A DNA stretch of 64,000 nucleotides from Actinacidiphila oryziradicis (lineage in GTDB: Bacteria; Actinomycetota; Actinomycetes; Streptomycetales; Streptomycetaceae): positions 62,001 to 126,000 of the forward strand of contig NZ_SUMC01000009.1 of NCBI RefSeq assembly GCF_005047355.1, in the 5' to 3' direction. The first letter of the stretch is position 1; the number at the start of each line of letters is the position of its first letter. The notes under the pieces are model-generated. The model did no database searches. It was given only the letters and a program-made list of their open reading frames with translations, and had not been told where the DNA came from. The position numbers were made by a program, and so were the translations under genes. This document shows, one piece after another, positions 25,746 through 33,652 of the stretch.

Positions 25746-26333
25746 ATGCCGCCGACCATCGAGGTCAGGCCCCGTGACAGCCGTGGTTATCCCGTGCCCG
25801 CCATCACCCCGTGGGAGGGCGGCGAGCCGCGGTTCGCGCTCACCGACTACGGGCGCAGCGCCGAGTGCGCGCGAAAGCGGCTGTGTTCCGTCTGCAACAC
25901 TCTGATACCCAGGGGCCCGGTGTGGCGGGTGGCCGGCGCTGCGGAGAGTTCCGCGATCGGCGAGGCGATGGCTGCTGGGCGGCCGTACCGCAATCTGGCA
26001 GCGACGCTGGAGGCTCCGGGGCACCGCGCGTGCATGCTCTACGCCTCGATGGTCTGCCCGTATCTGGCTCGCCCCAACGCCCGGCGGGGGCTTACCGCGG
26101 ACAGCCCGGACGACATGACCGCGCATGTCGTCCGGGGGGCCGTGCGGGGTGAGATGGGTGCCGTGGTGGGGTTCGGCGACTACGAGTTCGCCGTCACCTC
26201 GGCCCAGGTTCTGTTCCGCTTTCTCGACGTGGTCGAGTTCCTGCCGCATGACACGGCGGACCAGCACCTGGATGAGCTGCGGGCGGAACTCGCCCGCTCC
26301 GGCAGCCGGTTGGGCGGGGGTCAGCCGCGGTAG
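25746..26333 (+). CDS. Cysteine-containing hypothetical protein
   Basis: The 195-residue cytoplasmic protein is unrecognised. It contains a possible metal-binding set: CARKRLCSVC around residues 40-50, then HRACMLYASMVCPYLA around 95-110. The C-terminal half looks helical (HLDELRAELARSG). The ATG at 25746 lacks a good ribosome site; a GTG at 25725 would add seven residues. It lies next to the tRNA fragment and could be cargo of a former integrated element. The 400 bp before it (25340-25745) show no intact gene. Confidence 0.55.
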   Translation: MPPTIEVRPRDSRGYPVPAITPWEGGEPRFALTDYGRSAECARKRLCSVCNTLIPRGPVWRVAGAAESSAIGEAMAAGRPYRNLAATLEAPGHRACMLYASMVCPYLARPNARRGLTADSPDDMTAHVVRGAVRGEMGAVVGFGDYEFAVTSAQVLFRFLDVVEFLPHDTADQHLDELRAELARSGSRLGGGQPR

Positions 26334-27295
26334 GCGGGCAGGCCGGTGTGCTTGGAGACCTTGACTGGCTTACCGAAGCCGTGGGAGGTCTTGGTGATGG
26401 TGTACGTGCCGGTGGGGGCGCGGAAGGCGATGGTCTTGCTGTTGGGCGACCAGGTGGGCTCGGTGTAGTCGGTGGTGGCGTGGGGGGTGACGTCCTTGAT
26501 GACGTTGGTGCTGCTGCTGAAGTCCTCGACGAAGAGGTGGTCGTGCCCGTGGACGGAGCGGACGAAGACGACCTCCTCCTCGTTGGGGGCGAGCGCGGGC
26601 TCGGAGCCCTTGGTCAGCGCGCCGCCCATCTGACGGAGGTAGTCGTCACGGATGTAGACCTCGCCGGTGTGGGTGTTCTCGTAGACGGCGGTGCCGTAGT
26701 TCCCGCCGACGTTGGGCCAGGTGTTGTTGGTCTTCGGAAGGGCGGTGTCGCTGTCGGTGTTCAGGCTGATCCGGGTCGGCGTGCCGTGGTCGCTGGTGGC
26801 CTTGATGCCTTCCAGAACGGTCTTGCCGCTGACCTTGGCGGAGAAGATGAGGTTGTTCTTCGCGGGGATCCCGTTCGTCGTGTCGGCGGCGGCGACCTGC
26901 CAGGTGGGGTGGGACCAGGTCTGCCCGCCGGGGTTGGCGGCGACGGTGACGCGATGGCTGCCGTCGGGGTTGGCGATGTCGAGGTTGCCGTGGCCGTCGA
27001 TGAAGGCGGCCTTGGTGCCCTTGGGGTTCCAGGCGAGGTCGCGGACGATGGTGCCGAAGTCGATCGACTTGCCGTTGACCAGGACGTGGCGGGTGCCATC
27101 GCTGATGGTCAGCCCCCTGGGCACGGTGACTGTCTGTGCGGATGCGCCCGCGGCGACCATCGCGGCGCTGCCCTTGGTACCGCTGGTCGCGGCTGGAGCG
27201 GCCATCGCGGTGGCGCCCAGGCCGCACACGGTGAGCAGTGCTGCGGTACCCGCGGTGATGGCGATTGCGGTGCTCCGACGGTTACGAGCGGACAT
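26321..27295 (-). CDS. Secreted TolB/PD40-like beta-propeller protein
   Basis: The 324-residue protein has a Sec signal peptide (about residues 10-32, ending AMAAPA). WD40-like PD40 repeats follow: RDLAWNPKGTKAAFIDGHGN, WSHPTW..., and near the end YTEPTWSPNSKTIAFRAPTG. These repeats form propellers that bind other proteins or sugars. The ATG at 27295 has GGGGGG about 6 bases upstream. It overlaps the 3' end of the convergent hypothetical gene by 13 bp. It has no catalytic motif. Confidence 0.78.
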   Translation of the reverse strand: MSARNRRSTAIAITAGTAALLTVCGLGATAMAAPAATSGTKGSAAMVAAGASAQTVTVPRGLTISDGTRHVLVNGKSIDFGTIVRDLAWNPKGTKAAFIDGHGNLDIANPDGSHRVTVAANPGGQTWSHPTWQVAAADTTNGIPAKNNLIFSAKVSGKTVLEGIKATSDHGTPTRISLNTDSDTALPKTNNTWPNVGGNYGTAVYENTHTGEVYIRDDYLRQMGGALTKGSEPALAPNEEEVVFVRSVHGHDHLFVEDFSSSTNVIKDVTPHATTDYTEPTWSPNSKTIAFRAPTGTYTITKTSHGFGKPVKVSKHTGLPAYRG

Positions 27296-27561
27296 CGAGT
27301 TCCCCCCAGGGATGTGAATGACGGTGCGACAGGTGTTTGCGGGAGCCTGCGGCCGTACCCGGCTTGCTGCCCTTCGCGATGAGAGAAGTCTGTCAACGGC
27401 GGGTGACGGAGCTGTGCGCTCGCTGTCACAGACGTGCAATAACCGCGCAGACCATGTGATGCAACGTCAGAAATGGGTCGTCCATGGCGTGGGCCGTGGA
27501 GATCGAACCGGGTCAGTCCGGACCGCGTCAGGTCAGCGCCCTGTAAGCGCGGCTGGCGTGA

Positions 27562-28275
27562 GATCTGGAGGCCCTCGGCGGCAGCGCGCCGGAGTACGGC
27601 CCGCGGACGAACTTCGGCACGCCGTTCGCGGCGAGCAACTGCGACGCCGTGGCCACCTGCGACCCGCCGATCGGCACCGGTGACGGTCGTATATCGCAGC
27701 TGTGGACCGGTTCCGCCGCGGGTTCCGGGGGCGACAAGGTGACCATCCAGCACGGCTCGTCGGCCTACCTCGTCGTGCCTGGCGCGACCGGCGGCTCGCT
27801 GGTTGACTCGGACGGGCGGTACGTCGTCTACGACGGCGGCTCGCCGTACAAGCAGTACATCGGAAGCCCGGACGCGCCCAACAACGCCCGCGTGTTGTAC
27901 TCCCGGCCGGTCAGCGCGGCGGCGCTGTCCGGCTCGACACTGTGGACGGCCGGCACGACGGCCGGCTCCCTCGGCCAGACCGACCTGACCACGCGGAAAA
28001 CCGTGCAGACCGTCGCGACCGGCGCCACCTGCGTGCCGAGCGAACTGCAGGCTGCGGCCGGCCGCTGGGTGTACTGGTCCTGCGGGAACAGCGGCCCGGC
28101 CGGTGTCTGGGGCGGCGCCGGCAAGCGCGCACTGTGGTCGACCAGGACCTCCGGCAACTCCGGTGCGCACGCGGTCATGCAGAATGACGGCAACCTGGTC
28201 GTCTACCGGCGGACCGGCGGGACCGGCAAGGGCGGCTCGCTATGGGCCAGCAACACCAGCCACGACGTTCCCTGA
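27562..28275 (+). pseudogene. 5'-truncated secreted lectin-type protein
   Basis: An open frame starts directly after a TGA with no ATG, GTG with ribosome site, or signal peptide, yet reads as a well-formed extracellular protein. It has paired Cys (SNCDAVATCDPP; ATCVPSELQ; YWSCGNSG) and ends with a bulb-type lectin segment (HAVMQNDGNLVVYRR and SLWASNTSH). An in-frame GTG at 27649 could serve as a start but would still lack an export signal. The N-terminal domain and leader seem to have been deleted. The 266 bp upstream to the TolB-like gene carry nothing recognisable. Confidence 0.55.
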
Positions 28276-28296
28276 CCTGTGTGCCCCTGCGGCGAT

Positions 28297-28986
28297 CTAC
28301 TCGCCCGCCGAGATCAGCCCCGACTCGTAGGCCGCGATCACCAGTTGGGCCCGGTCGCGGACGGCCAACTTGCCCATGATGCGGCTGACGTGCGTCTTCG
28401 CGGTGAGCGGGCTGAGGCCCAGGGCTTCGGCGATCTCGATGTTGTTCAAGCCGCGCGCGACCAGGATGAGCACCTGCCGCTCGCGGGCCGAGAGCGGGGC
28501 CAGCCCTTCGGGAGCCGGGGCGTCAGCGGGCGGCCGGTCAGGCATTCGCAGCACGCGGGCGATCAGCCGTGCGGTCGGCCCGGGCGAGAGCAGTGCCTCG
28601 CCGGCCGCAACGATCCGGATCGCGTCCAGCAGTTCGGCGGGGCGCGTGTCCTTCACCAGGAAGCCGCTCGCGCCCGCGCGTAGTGCCGGGACGACATGCT
28701 CCTCGGTGTCGTACGTCGTCAGCATCAGCACCCGGACCCCGGCGAGGTCCTCGTCCGCCGCGATCAGCCGGGTCGCCTCGATCCCGTCCAGATCCGGCAT
28801 CCGGATGTCCATCACGATCACGTCCGCGCGGGCCGTCCGCGCCAGCTCGGTGGCCTCCCGTCCGGTACTGGCCTGCCCCACGACCTCCATGTCCCGTGCC
28901 GAATCGACCAGCATCGCGAACGCCGCCCGCACCAGGGTCTGGTCGTCGGCGAGGAGGACCCGGATCGGCTGCCGCTCCGTGCTCAT
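28297..28986 (-). CDS. NarL/LuxR-family response regulator
   Basis: The 229-residue protein has a receiver domain (Asp in VIVMDIRMPDLDG; Lys in GFLVKDTRPAEL) and a C-terminal LuxR HTH (LSARERQVLILVARGLNNIE then IAEALGLSPLTAKTHVSRIM). It is the partner of the overlapping histidine kinase; their genes share 4 bp. The MMPL transporter upstream is a likely target (inference from position). Confidence 0.93.
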   Translation of the reverse strand: MSTERQPIRVLLADDQTLVRAAFAMLVDSARDMEVVGQASTGREATELARTARADVIVMDIRMPDLDGIEATRLIAADEDLAGVRVLMLTTYDTEEHVVPALRAGASGFLVKDTRPAELLDAIRIVAAGEALLSPGPTARLIARVLRMPDRPPADAPAPEGLAPLSARERQVLILVARGLNNIEIAEALGLSPLTAKTHVSRIMGKLAVRDRAQLVIAAYESGLISAGE

Positions 28987-30275
28987 CGGTGATCTCCCAT
29001 GCCGGGTCCGGACGCGGGCCCGGCCAGCGACCCGGTGTCGCCTTTCAGGGGGTAGGCGGGTACGGGCACGTCCGGCGCCGGGACCCGTGTGCCCAGCGGC
29101 AGGTGCACGCAGACCGCGAAGCCGCCTTCCGGGCGCGGCCCTGTGGCGAGTGTGCCGCCAACGCTACGGACGCGCTCACGCATGCCGATCAGGCCGTAGC
29201 CCCGGGGGTCCACCGGGCCGACGGGGCCCGTCGCCGCTGGGGAGTCGTCGTTCACAACCTTCACCTGCAACGTTTCCGCCGCGTCGTCGACCGTGACGTC
29301 CACTCGCACTCGTACCGTCGGACCGGCATGTTTGACCGCGTTGGTCAGGGCCTCCTGGACGATGCGGTAGGCGGCCGCGCCCACGGCGGGCGGCGCCGCG
29401 TCGGTGCCGGCGCCGGCACGGAACGTGAGTTCCACGCGGGCACCGCTGGCCTCGGCGGCACGTACCAGGTCGGGCAGGCCCGACAGGGAGGGCGGCGGGC
29501 TCACGCCGGAGCCGTCGGCCGGGCTGCCGTCGGCACGCAGCACCTCCAGCGTGGTGCGCAGCTCTGCCCGTGCGTCCCGGCAGGTGTCGGCGATGGCGTC
29601 GAGCGAGGCGACGAGCGCCGTACGGTCCAGCCGTGCCGGGTCCTCGACCAGCACATGCGCGGCGACCGACGACTGCACGCCTATGAGCGTGATGGTGTGT
29701 GCCAGCAGATCGTGCAGATCCCGGGCGATCCGCATCCGCTCCTCCGCGACTCGTCGGGCCGCCTCCTCCTCCCGGGTGCGTTCGGCGCGGTCCGCGCGCT
29801 CCACGATCGCGGCCACGTACTTGCGGTGGATCCGGACCGCCTCCCCGACCAGCACCACCGCGACTATCCAGCCGGCGTTGCGCAGTAGGTCCATGCCCTC
29901 GTCCGGGTACGGGCGCGACTCCATCACCAGGGCCATGACCCCGATCGCGGCCGGCAGGGCGAGGAACGACCGCAGTGGCGGGCCCGCCACCGCCAGGCTG
30001 TACAGCGCGACTCCGCTGGCCGGGATCGTGGCCGGGTGAACGTATTCCATTTTCTGGTAGGCCGCCACCACCAGGACCATGGCCGCTGCCACGCCCGCCG
30101 GCCACCGCCGCCGCCCGGCCAGAATGGCCGCGCTGGCGGCGAGCAGCGCCCAACCGGCCGCGTCCGGCCACCGTCCGGTCGTCTCCGGCAGAGCAGCGGC
30201 CAGTGCGCACTGCAGTAAGAGAACGGCCGCAGCGAGCAGGGTGTCGCTGCGAAGGGCGCGCAGGGTCGCCGTCAT
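28983..30275 (-). CDS. Sensor histidine kinase (HisKA_3, DesK/NarX-like)
   Basis: The 430-residue kinase has about six hydrophobic helices in the N-terminal 170 residues, a short coiled linker (RADRAERTREEEAARRVAEE), and a HisKA_3 dimerisation domain with RIARDLHDLLAHTITLIGVQ. Its HATPase has EALTNAVKHAG, NDDSPA and GYGLIGMRERV. The ATG at 30275 gives MTATLRALRSD. It follows the MMPL gene on the same strand with a 130-bp gap and precedes its response regulator. Confidence 0.92.
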   Translation of the reverse strand: MTATLRALRSDTLLAAAVLLLQCALAAALPETTGRWPDAAGWALLAASAAILAGRRRWPAGVAAAMVLVVAAYQKMEYVHPATIPASGVALYSLAVAGPPLRSFLALPAAIGVMALVMESRPYPDEGMDLLRNAGWIVAVVLVGEAVRIHRKYVAAIVERADRAERTREEEAARRVAEERMRIARDLHDLLAHTITLIGVQSSVAAHVLVEDPARLDRTALVASLDAIADTCRDARAELRTTLEVLRADGSPADGSGVSPPPSLSGLPDLVRAAEASGARVELTFRAGAGTDAAPPAVGAAAYRIVQEALTNAVKHAGPTVRVRVDVTVDDAAETLQVKVVNDDSPAATGPVGPVDPRGYGLIGMRERVRSVGGTLATGPRPEGGFAVCVHLPLGTRVPAPDVPVPAYPLKGDTGSLAGPASGPGMGDHR

Positions 30276-30405
30276 GGAGGGCACCTCTTCATTCTCCGGG
30301 ATCGGCCGGTCCGCGGCCATGCCCCGATGGTTCCGCCTCCGTCGTGCGCGTCGCACAACCGGATGGCCTCGCCGGGGCATGGCCGCGGACCGGCCGCGTG
30401 CCGGT

Positions 30406-32484
30406 TCAGGTGGTGGGTTCCGGAACGACGCCGAGGGGCGCCGGGGCGGCAGGTACCGGGCCCGTGAGGCGGCTCGGCCACCAGATACGGTGACCGAGGA
30501 GCACCGAGGCGGCCGGGACCAGGAAGGTCCGCACGACAAAGGTGTCGAGGAGTACACCGGCGGCGATGACAGAGCCCAGCTCGACCATCATCACCAGGGG
30601 CAGCACGGTGAGCACGCTGAAGGTCGCGGCCAGGACGATGCCCGCCGAGGCGATGACCCCGCCGGTGGCCTTCAGCGCCCGCACGGTCGCCTCCCGGTCC
30701 GGGGTGCCGCCCAGGACCTCCTCGCGCATGCGGTGCATCAGGAAGATGCCGTAGTCGACGCCGAGGGCGACGAGGAAGACAAAACTGAGCTGCGGCAGTG
30801 CGGGGTCGTTGCCCGCGAAGCCGAAGACCGGACCGAATACCAGGCCGCCCAGGCCCAGCGCCGCCGCCCACACCCCCGCCATGGCAGTGACCAGCACCAG
30901 CGGGGCCACCAGGCTCCGCAGCAGCATCGCGAGCAGGATGAAGACCACGGTCAGCACCATCGGAACGACCAGACTCTGGTCGCGCGAGACGGTGTGGGCG
31001 ATATCGAGCGTTTGGGCACTCTCACCGCCGACCAGTGCGCCGTCTTCGCTCAGCCCGGTCCGCAGCCGGTTGATGGTCGCGGTCTCGCCGGGGCTCTCCG
31101 GTTGGGCGGTCGCCGTGACGCTGATCTCGGTCCAGCCCTTCGCGCTGCGGCCCGTCGAGGCGGCCGAGACGCCCTTGGTGTTCGTTACGTCGGCGAGTGT
31201 CGCATTCGTGCGGCTGGTGCGCGCCAGCACGGTGATCGGCTGGCTGCCGCGCTCGGGGAAGCTGTCGGCGAGGATCCGCATCGCCGACACCGACTCCGGC
31301 TTCTTGACGAAGGAATCCTCCTGCCGCAATTCACCGGTGAGGTTCAGGGCACCGAAGGCCAGTGCTCCGACAGCCACGGTCCCGGTCACCAGCACCATCA
31401 CCGGGCGCCGGACGACGGCCGCGCCCACCCGGTCGTAGAAGCCGCGTCGCCGCTTCGGCTCGCTGCCGTACGCCGGGATCAGCGGCCAGAACACCCGGCG
31501 GCCGAGCAGCACCAGCACCGCGGGAAGCAAGGTCATCATCGCGGCGAGCGCGCACAGGACGCCGACCGCACCGGTCGGGCCGAGCGCACTGCTGCTGTTG
31601 AGGTCGGCGGCCAGCAGGCACAGAAGCCCCGCCACGACCGTCCCGGCGGAAGTCAGCACGGCGGGGCCGCTGCGGCGCAGCGCCGCGCGCATGGCGTCGT
31701 ACGGGAGTTGGGCGTGGTGCAGTTCGTCCCGGTAGCGGGCGACCAGCAGCAGCGCGTAGTCGGTGCCCGCGCCGAAGACGAGGATCGTCATGACGGAGCT
31801 GCTCATGCTGTTGACGGAGAGGCCGAACCCCTGGACCAGTCCGTAGACGACGGCCATCGCCGCCACCGCCGCCATCGCGACCGCGACCAGCGGCACCAGC
31901 CACAGGAACGGGCTGCGGTAGGTGACCACCAGCAGCACGGCCACGACCGACACGGTCGCCAGGAGCAGCGTCCCGTCGATCGAGTTGTACACCTTGTCCA
32001 TGTCGGCGGCCAGCCCGCTCTCGCCGCCCACCAGCACGGTCAGCCCCTGCGGCCGTCCCTCGGCGGCGATCACGCGGACCGCCGTGGCGACTGTCTTCGC
32101 GTCCCCCGCGCTCTGCGCGACGGCCACCGGCACCATCAGCGTCGTCCCGTCGGCCGACAACACGGCCTGCGGCGTCGCGTTGCGGTTCGCCGGCTCGAAC
32201 TTCTTCAGCACCGCTGTCACTTGCCGCTGCTCGGCCTTCCGATCGGCGGCTGTCACTCCGCCGCCGCGGTGATACACCAGCACCAGATTGGTCGACCCGC
32301 CACCCGGCATCGACTTCTGGACTTTGGCGACCTGCGTCGACTGCGCGCTCGCGGGCAGATAGCTGACCTGATCGTCCTTGGTCACACCGGACAGCTTCCC
32401 GGCGAACGGCAGCACCACTGCGACGACCGCGATCCAGAATCCCACCACTGCCCAAGGCAGCAGCAGCCTGCGTTTGATTTCCAT
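30406..32484 (-). CDS. MMPL/RND-family membrane transporter
   Basis: The 692-residue transporter exports lipophilic compounds or lipids. It has the expected two-fold layout: helix, a large periplasmic-type loop (about 35-170), then six helices including FGAGTDYALLLVARYRDEL. The second half repeats this with GVDYGIFLMHRMREEVL. The ATG at 32484 gives MEIKRRLLLPW. Its position directly upstream of the polyketide cluster (divergent, 265-bp gap) makes a role in export or self-protection possible but unproven. Confidence 0.9.
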   Translation of the reverse strand: MEIKRRLLLPWAVVGFWIAVVAVVLPFAGKLSGVTKDDQVSYLPASAQSTQVAKVQKSMPGGGSTNLVLVYHRGGGVTAADRKAEQRQVTAVLKKFEPANRNATPQAVLSADGTTLMVPVAVAQSAGDAKTVATAVRVIAAEGRPQGLTVLVGGESGLAADMDKVYNSIDGTLLLATVSVVAVLLVVTYRSPFLWLVPLVAVAMAAVAAMAVVYGLVQGFGLSVNSMSSSVMTILVFGAGTDYALLLVARYRDELHHAQLPYDAMRAALRRSGPAVLTSAGTVVAGLLCLLAADLNSSSALGPTGAVGVLCALAAMMTLLPAVLVLLGRRVFWPLIPAYGSEPKRRRGFYDRVGAAVVRRPVMVLVTGTVAVGALAFGALNLTGELRQEDSFVKKPESVSAMRILADSFPERGSQPITVLARTSRTNATLADVTNTKGVSAASTGRSAKGWTEISVTATAQPESPGETATINRLRTGLSEDGALVGGESAQTLDIAHTVSRDQSLVVPMVLTVVFILLAMLLRSLVAPLVLVTAMAGVWAAALGLGGLVFGPVFGFAGNDPALPQLSFVFLVALGVDYGIFLMHRMREEVLGGTPDREATVRALKATGGVIASAGIVLAATFSVLTVLPLVMMVELGSVIAAGVLLDTFVVRTFLVPAASVLLGHRIWWPSRLTGPVPAAPAPLGVVPEPTT

Positions 32485-32594
32485 GGGTTCCAGAATCCCG
32501 GCCCGCCGTGGCCATTTCGTCCCGCTGACGTCGGAGAGCGCCGTTACTGCGCAGGGAGCGGCGCGGGCCTCGTTACTCCCGCGGGAGTACTTCA

Positions 32595-32621
32595 CCGGTC
32601 GGCGGCGAGGAGGCCGACCGG
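32595..32621. promoter_or_regulatory. Inverted repeat in the divergent MMPL/polyketide-cluster promoter
   Basis: There is a perfect 9-bp inverted repeat (CCGGTCGGC and GCCGACCGG) around a 9-base spacer. It lies 111 bp upstream of the MMPL start and about 130 bp upstream of the first acyltransferase gene. It could be an operator or an attenuator hairpin. Nothing else in 32485-32749 is clear. Confidence 0.35.
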
Positions 32622-32749
32622 AGAGCCACCGTGCGGGCGAGCCGCGGGGAAACCGGGCCTGCGGTAGGGTAGTTCCTCCTCGCGGCGGAGGCGGAGATCG
32701 GTCCGCCGGCAGGACGACCGCACCCCAGCGGGCCGCCTACGGTTCAGGG

Positions 32750-33652
32750 GTGAGCCGAAGAGTCATACAGACACCACCGGGGGTCGCCTTCCCCGGCCAA
32801 GCTGTCGACCGGCGCGCGGTCGACATCCTCCTCGATGCGCACAGGCACACGCCACTCGTGACGGAGCTGTTCGGCAGGCTGGGTGTCACCGGCGCCGGCC
32901 AGATCGACTTCGCCGACACGCGGGCAGGCCAGCCGTGCACCTACGCCGCCGGGCTGCTCTCGGCCTGGCAGCAGTTCGGCACCGGCGCGGACCATCCGGT
33001 GACGCTGGGGCACAGCCTCGGTGAGATGACCTCGCTGGTCTACGCCGGTGCCCTTGATCCCTTGCAGGGTCTGGATCTGCTGTTCGAACTGGGCGAGGTC
33101 GGGCACGAGCAGGATCTGCGGCGCCCCAGCAGGCTGGTCGTGCTGATGGGACTGGATCTCAGCGAGGTCGACCGGGTGTGCCGGCTCGCGGTCGTGGAGA
33201 CCGGCGCCGTGCTCGAACCGTCCGGGTTCAACGGGCCCACGCAGACGATCCTGTGCGGTGACGCCAAGGCCGCGCAGGTCGCGGCGGACTTGGCCAGAGC
33301 GCGCGGCGCGACCGTCCGATTGCTGCCGATCCGCGGTGCCTACCACTGCTCGCTCATGACAGAACTCCTGCCCCGTTGGCAGTTCGCGGTCGGGCGGATG
33401 GAGTTTCGGACTCCTCGAATCCCTGTCGTATCCAGCGTGGACGGCCGTTGCCGGGTGACCGCGGACGGGCTCATGGAGCTGCTGACCCGATGGCTGCTGT
33501 TGCCCGTTCGGTGGAGTGACGCGGTCACGGCCGCGCGGGATGCCGGCGCCACCGCGCTCGTCGACGCCGGGCCGGGAGAGATCCTGCGCGACATCTCCCG
33601 CAGGGGATCGGCGCTGGCCTTCGTCCGTACCAGCGAGATGGAGACGTCATGA
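32750..33652 (+). CDS. Acyltransferase (malonyl-CoA:ACP transacylase type), first of two
   Basis: The 300-residue acyltransferase transfers acyl groups from CoA to ACP. It has GVAFPGQ at the N-terminus, the nucleophile elbow TLGHSLGEM, an Arg-containing core, and the catalytic His in IRGAYHCSLM. Late residues GATALVDAGPGEILRDI complete the fold. The start GTG at 32750 is set by homology, since the ribosome site is weak. It opens a tightly packed operon running to 43432 and overlaps the second acyltransferase by 4 bp. Its likely job is to load malonyl or a starter unit on the cluster ACP. Confidence 0.83.
   Translation: MSRRVIQTPPGVAFPGQAVDRRAVDILLDAHRHTPLVTELFGRLGVTGAGQIDFADTRAGQPCTYAAGLLSAWQQFGTGADHPVTLGHSLGEMTSLVYAGALDPLQGLDLLFELGEVGHEQDLRRPSRLVVLMGLDLSEVDRVCRLAVVETGAVLEPSGFNGPTQTILCGDAKAAQVAADLARARGATVRLLPIRGAYHCSLMTELLPRWQFAVGRMEFRTPRIPVVSSVDGRCRVTADGLMELLTRWLLLPVRWSDAVTAARDAGATALVDAGPGEILRDISRRGSALAFVRTSEMETS

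Noticed and set aside
30079-32667. 862-codon forward frame over the MMPL and kinase genes
   Set aside because: The reverse strand encodes clear MMPL and HisKA_3 proteins; the forward frame is His/Arg/Gln-rich with no domain.
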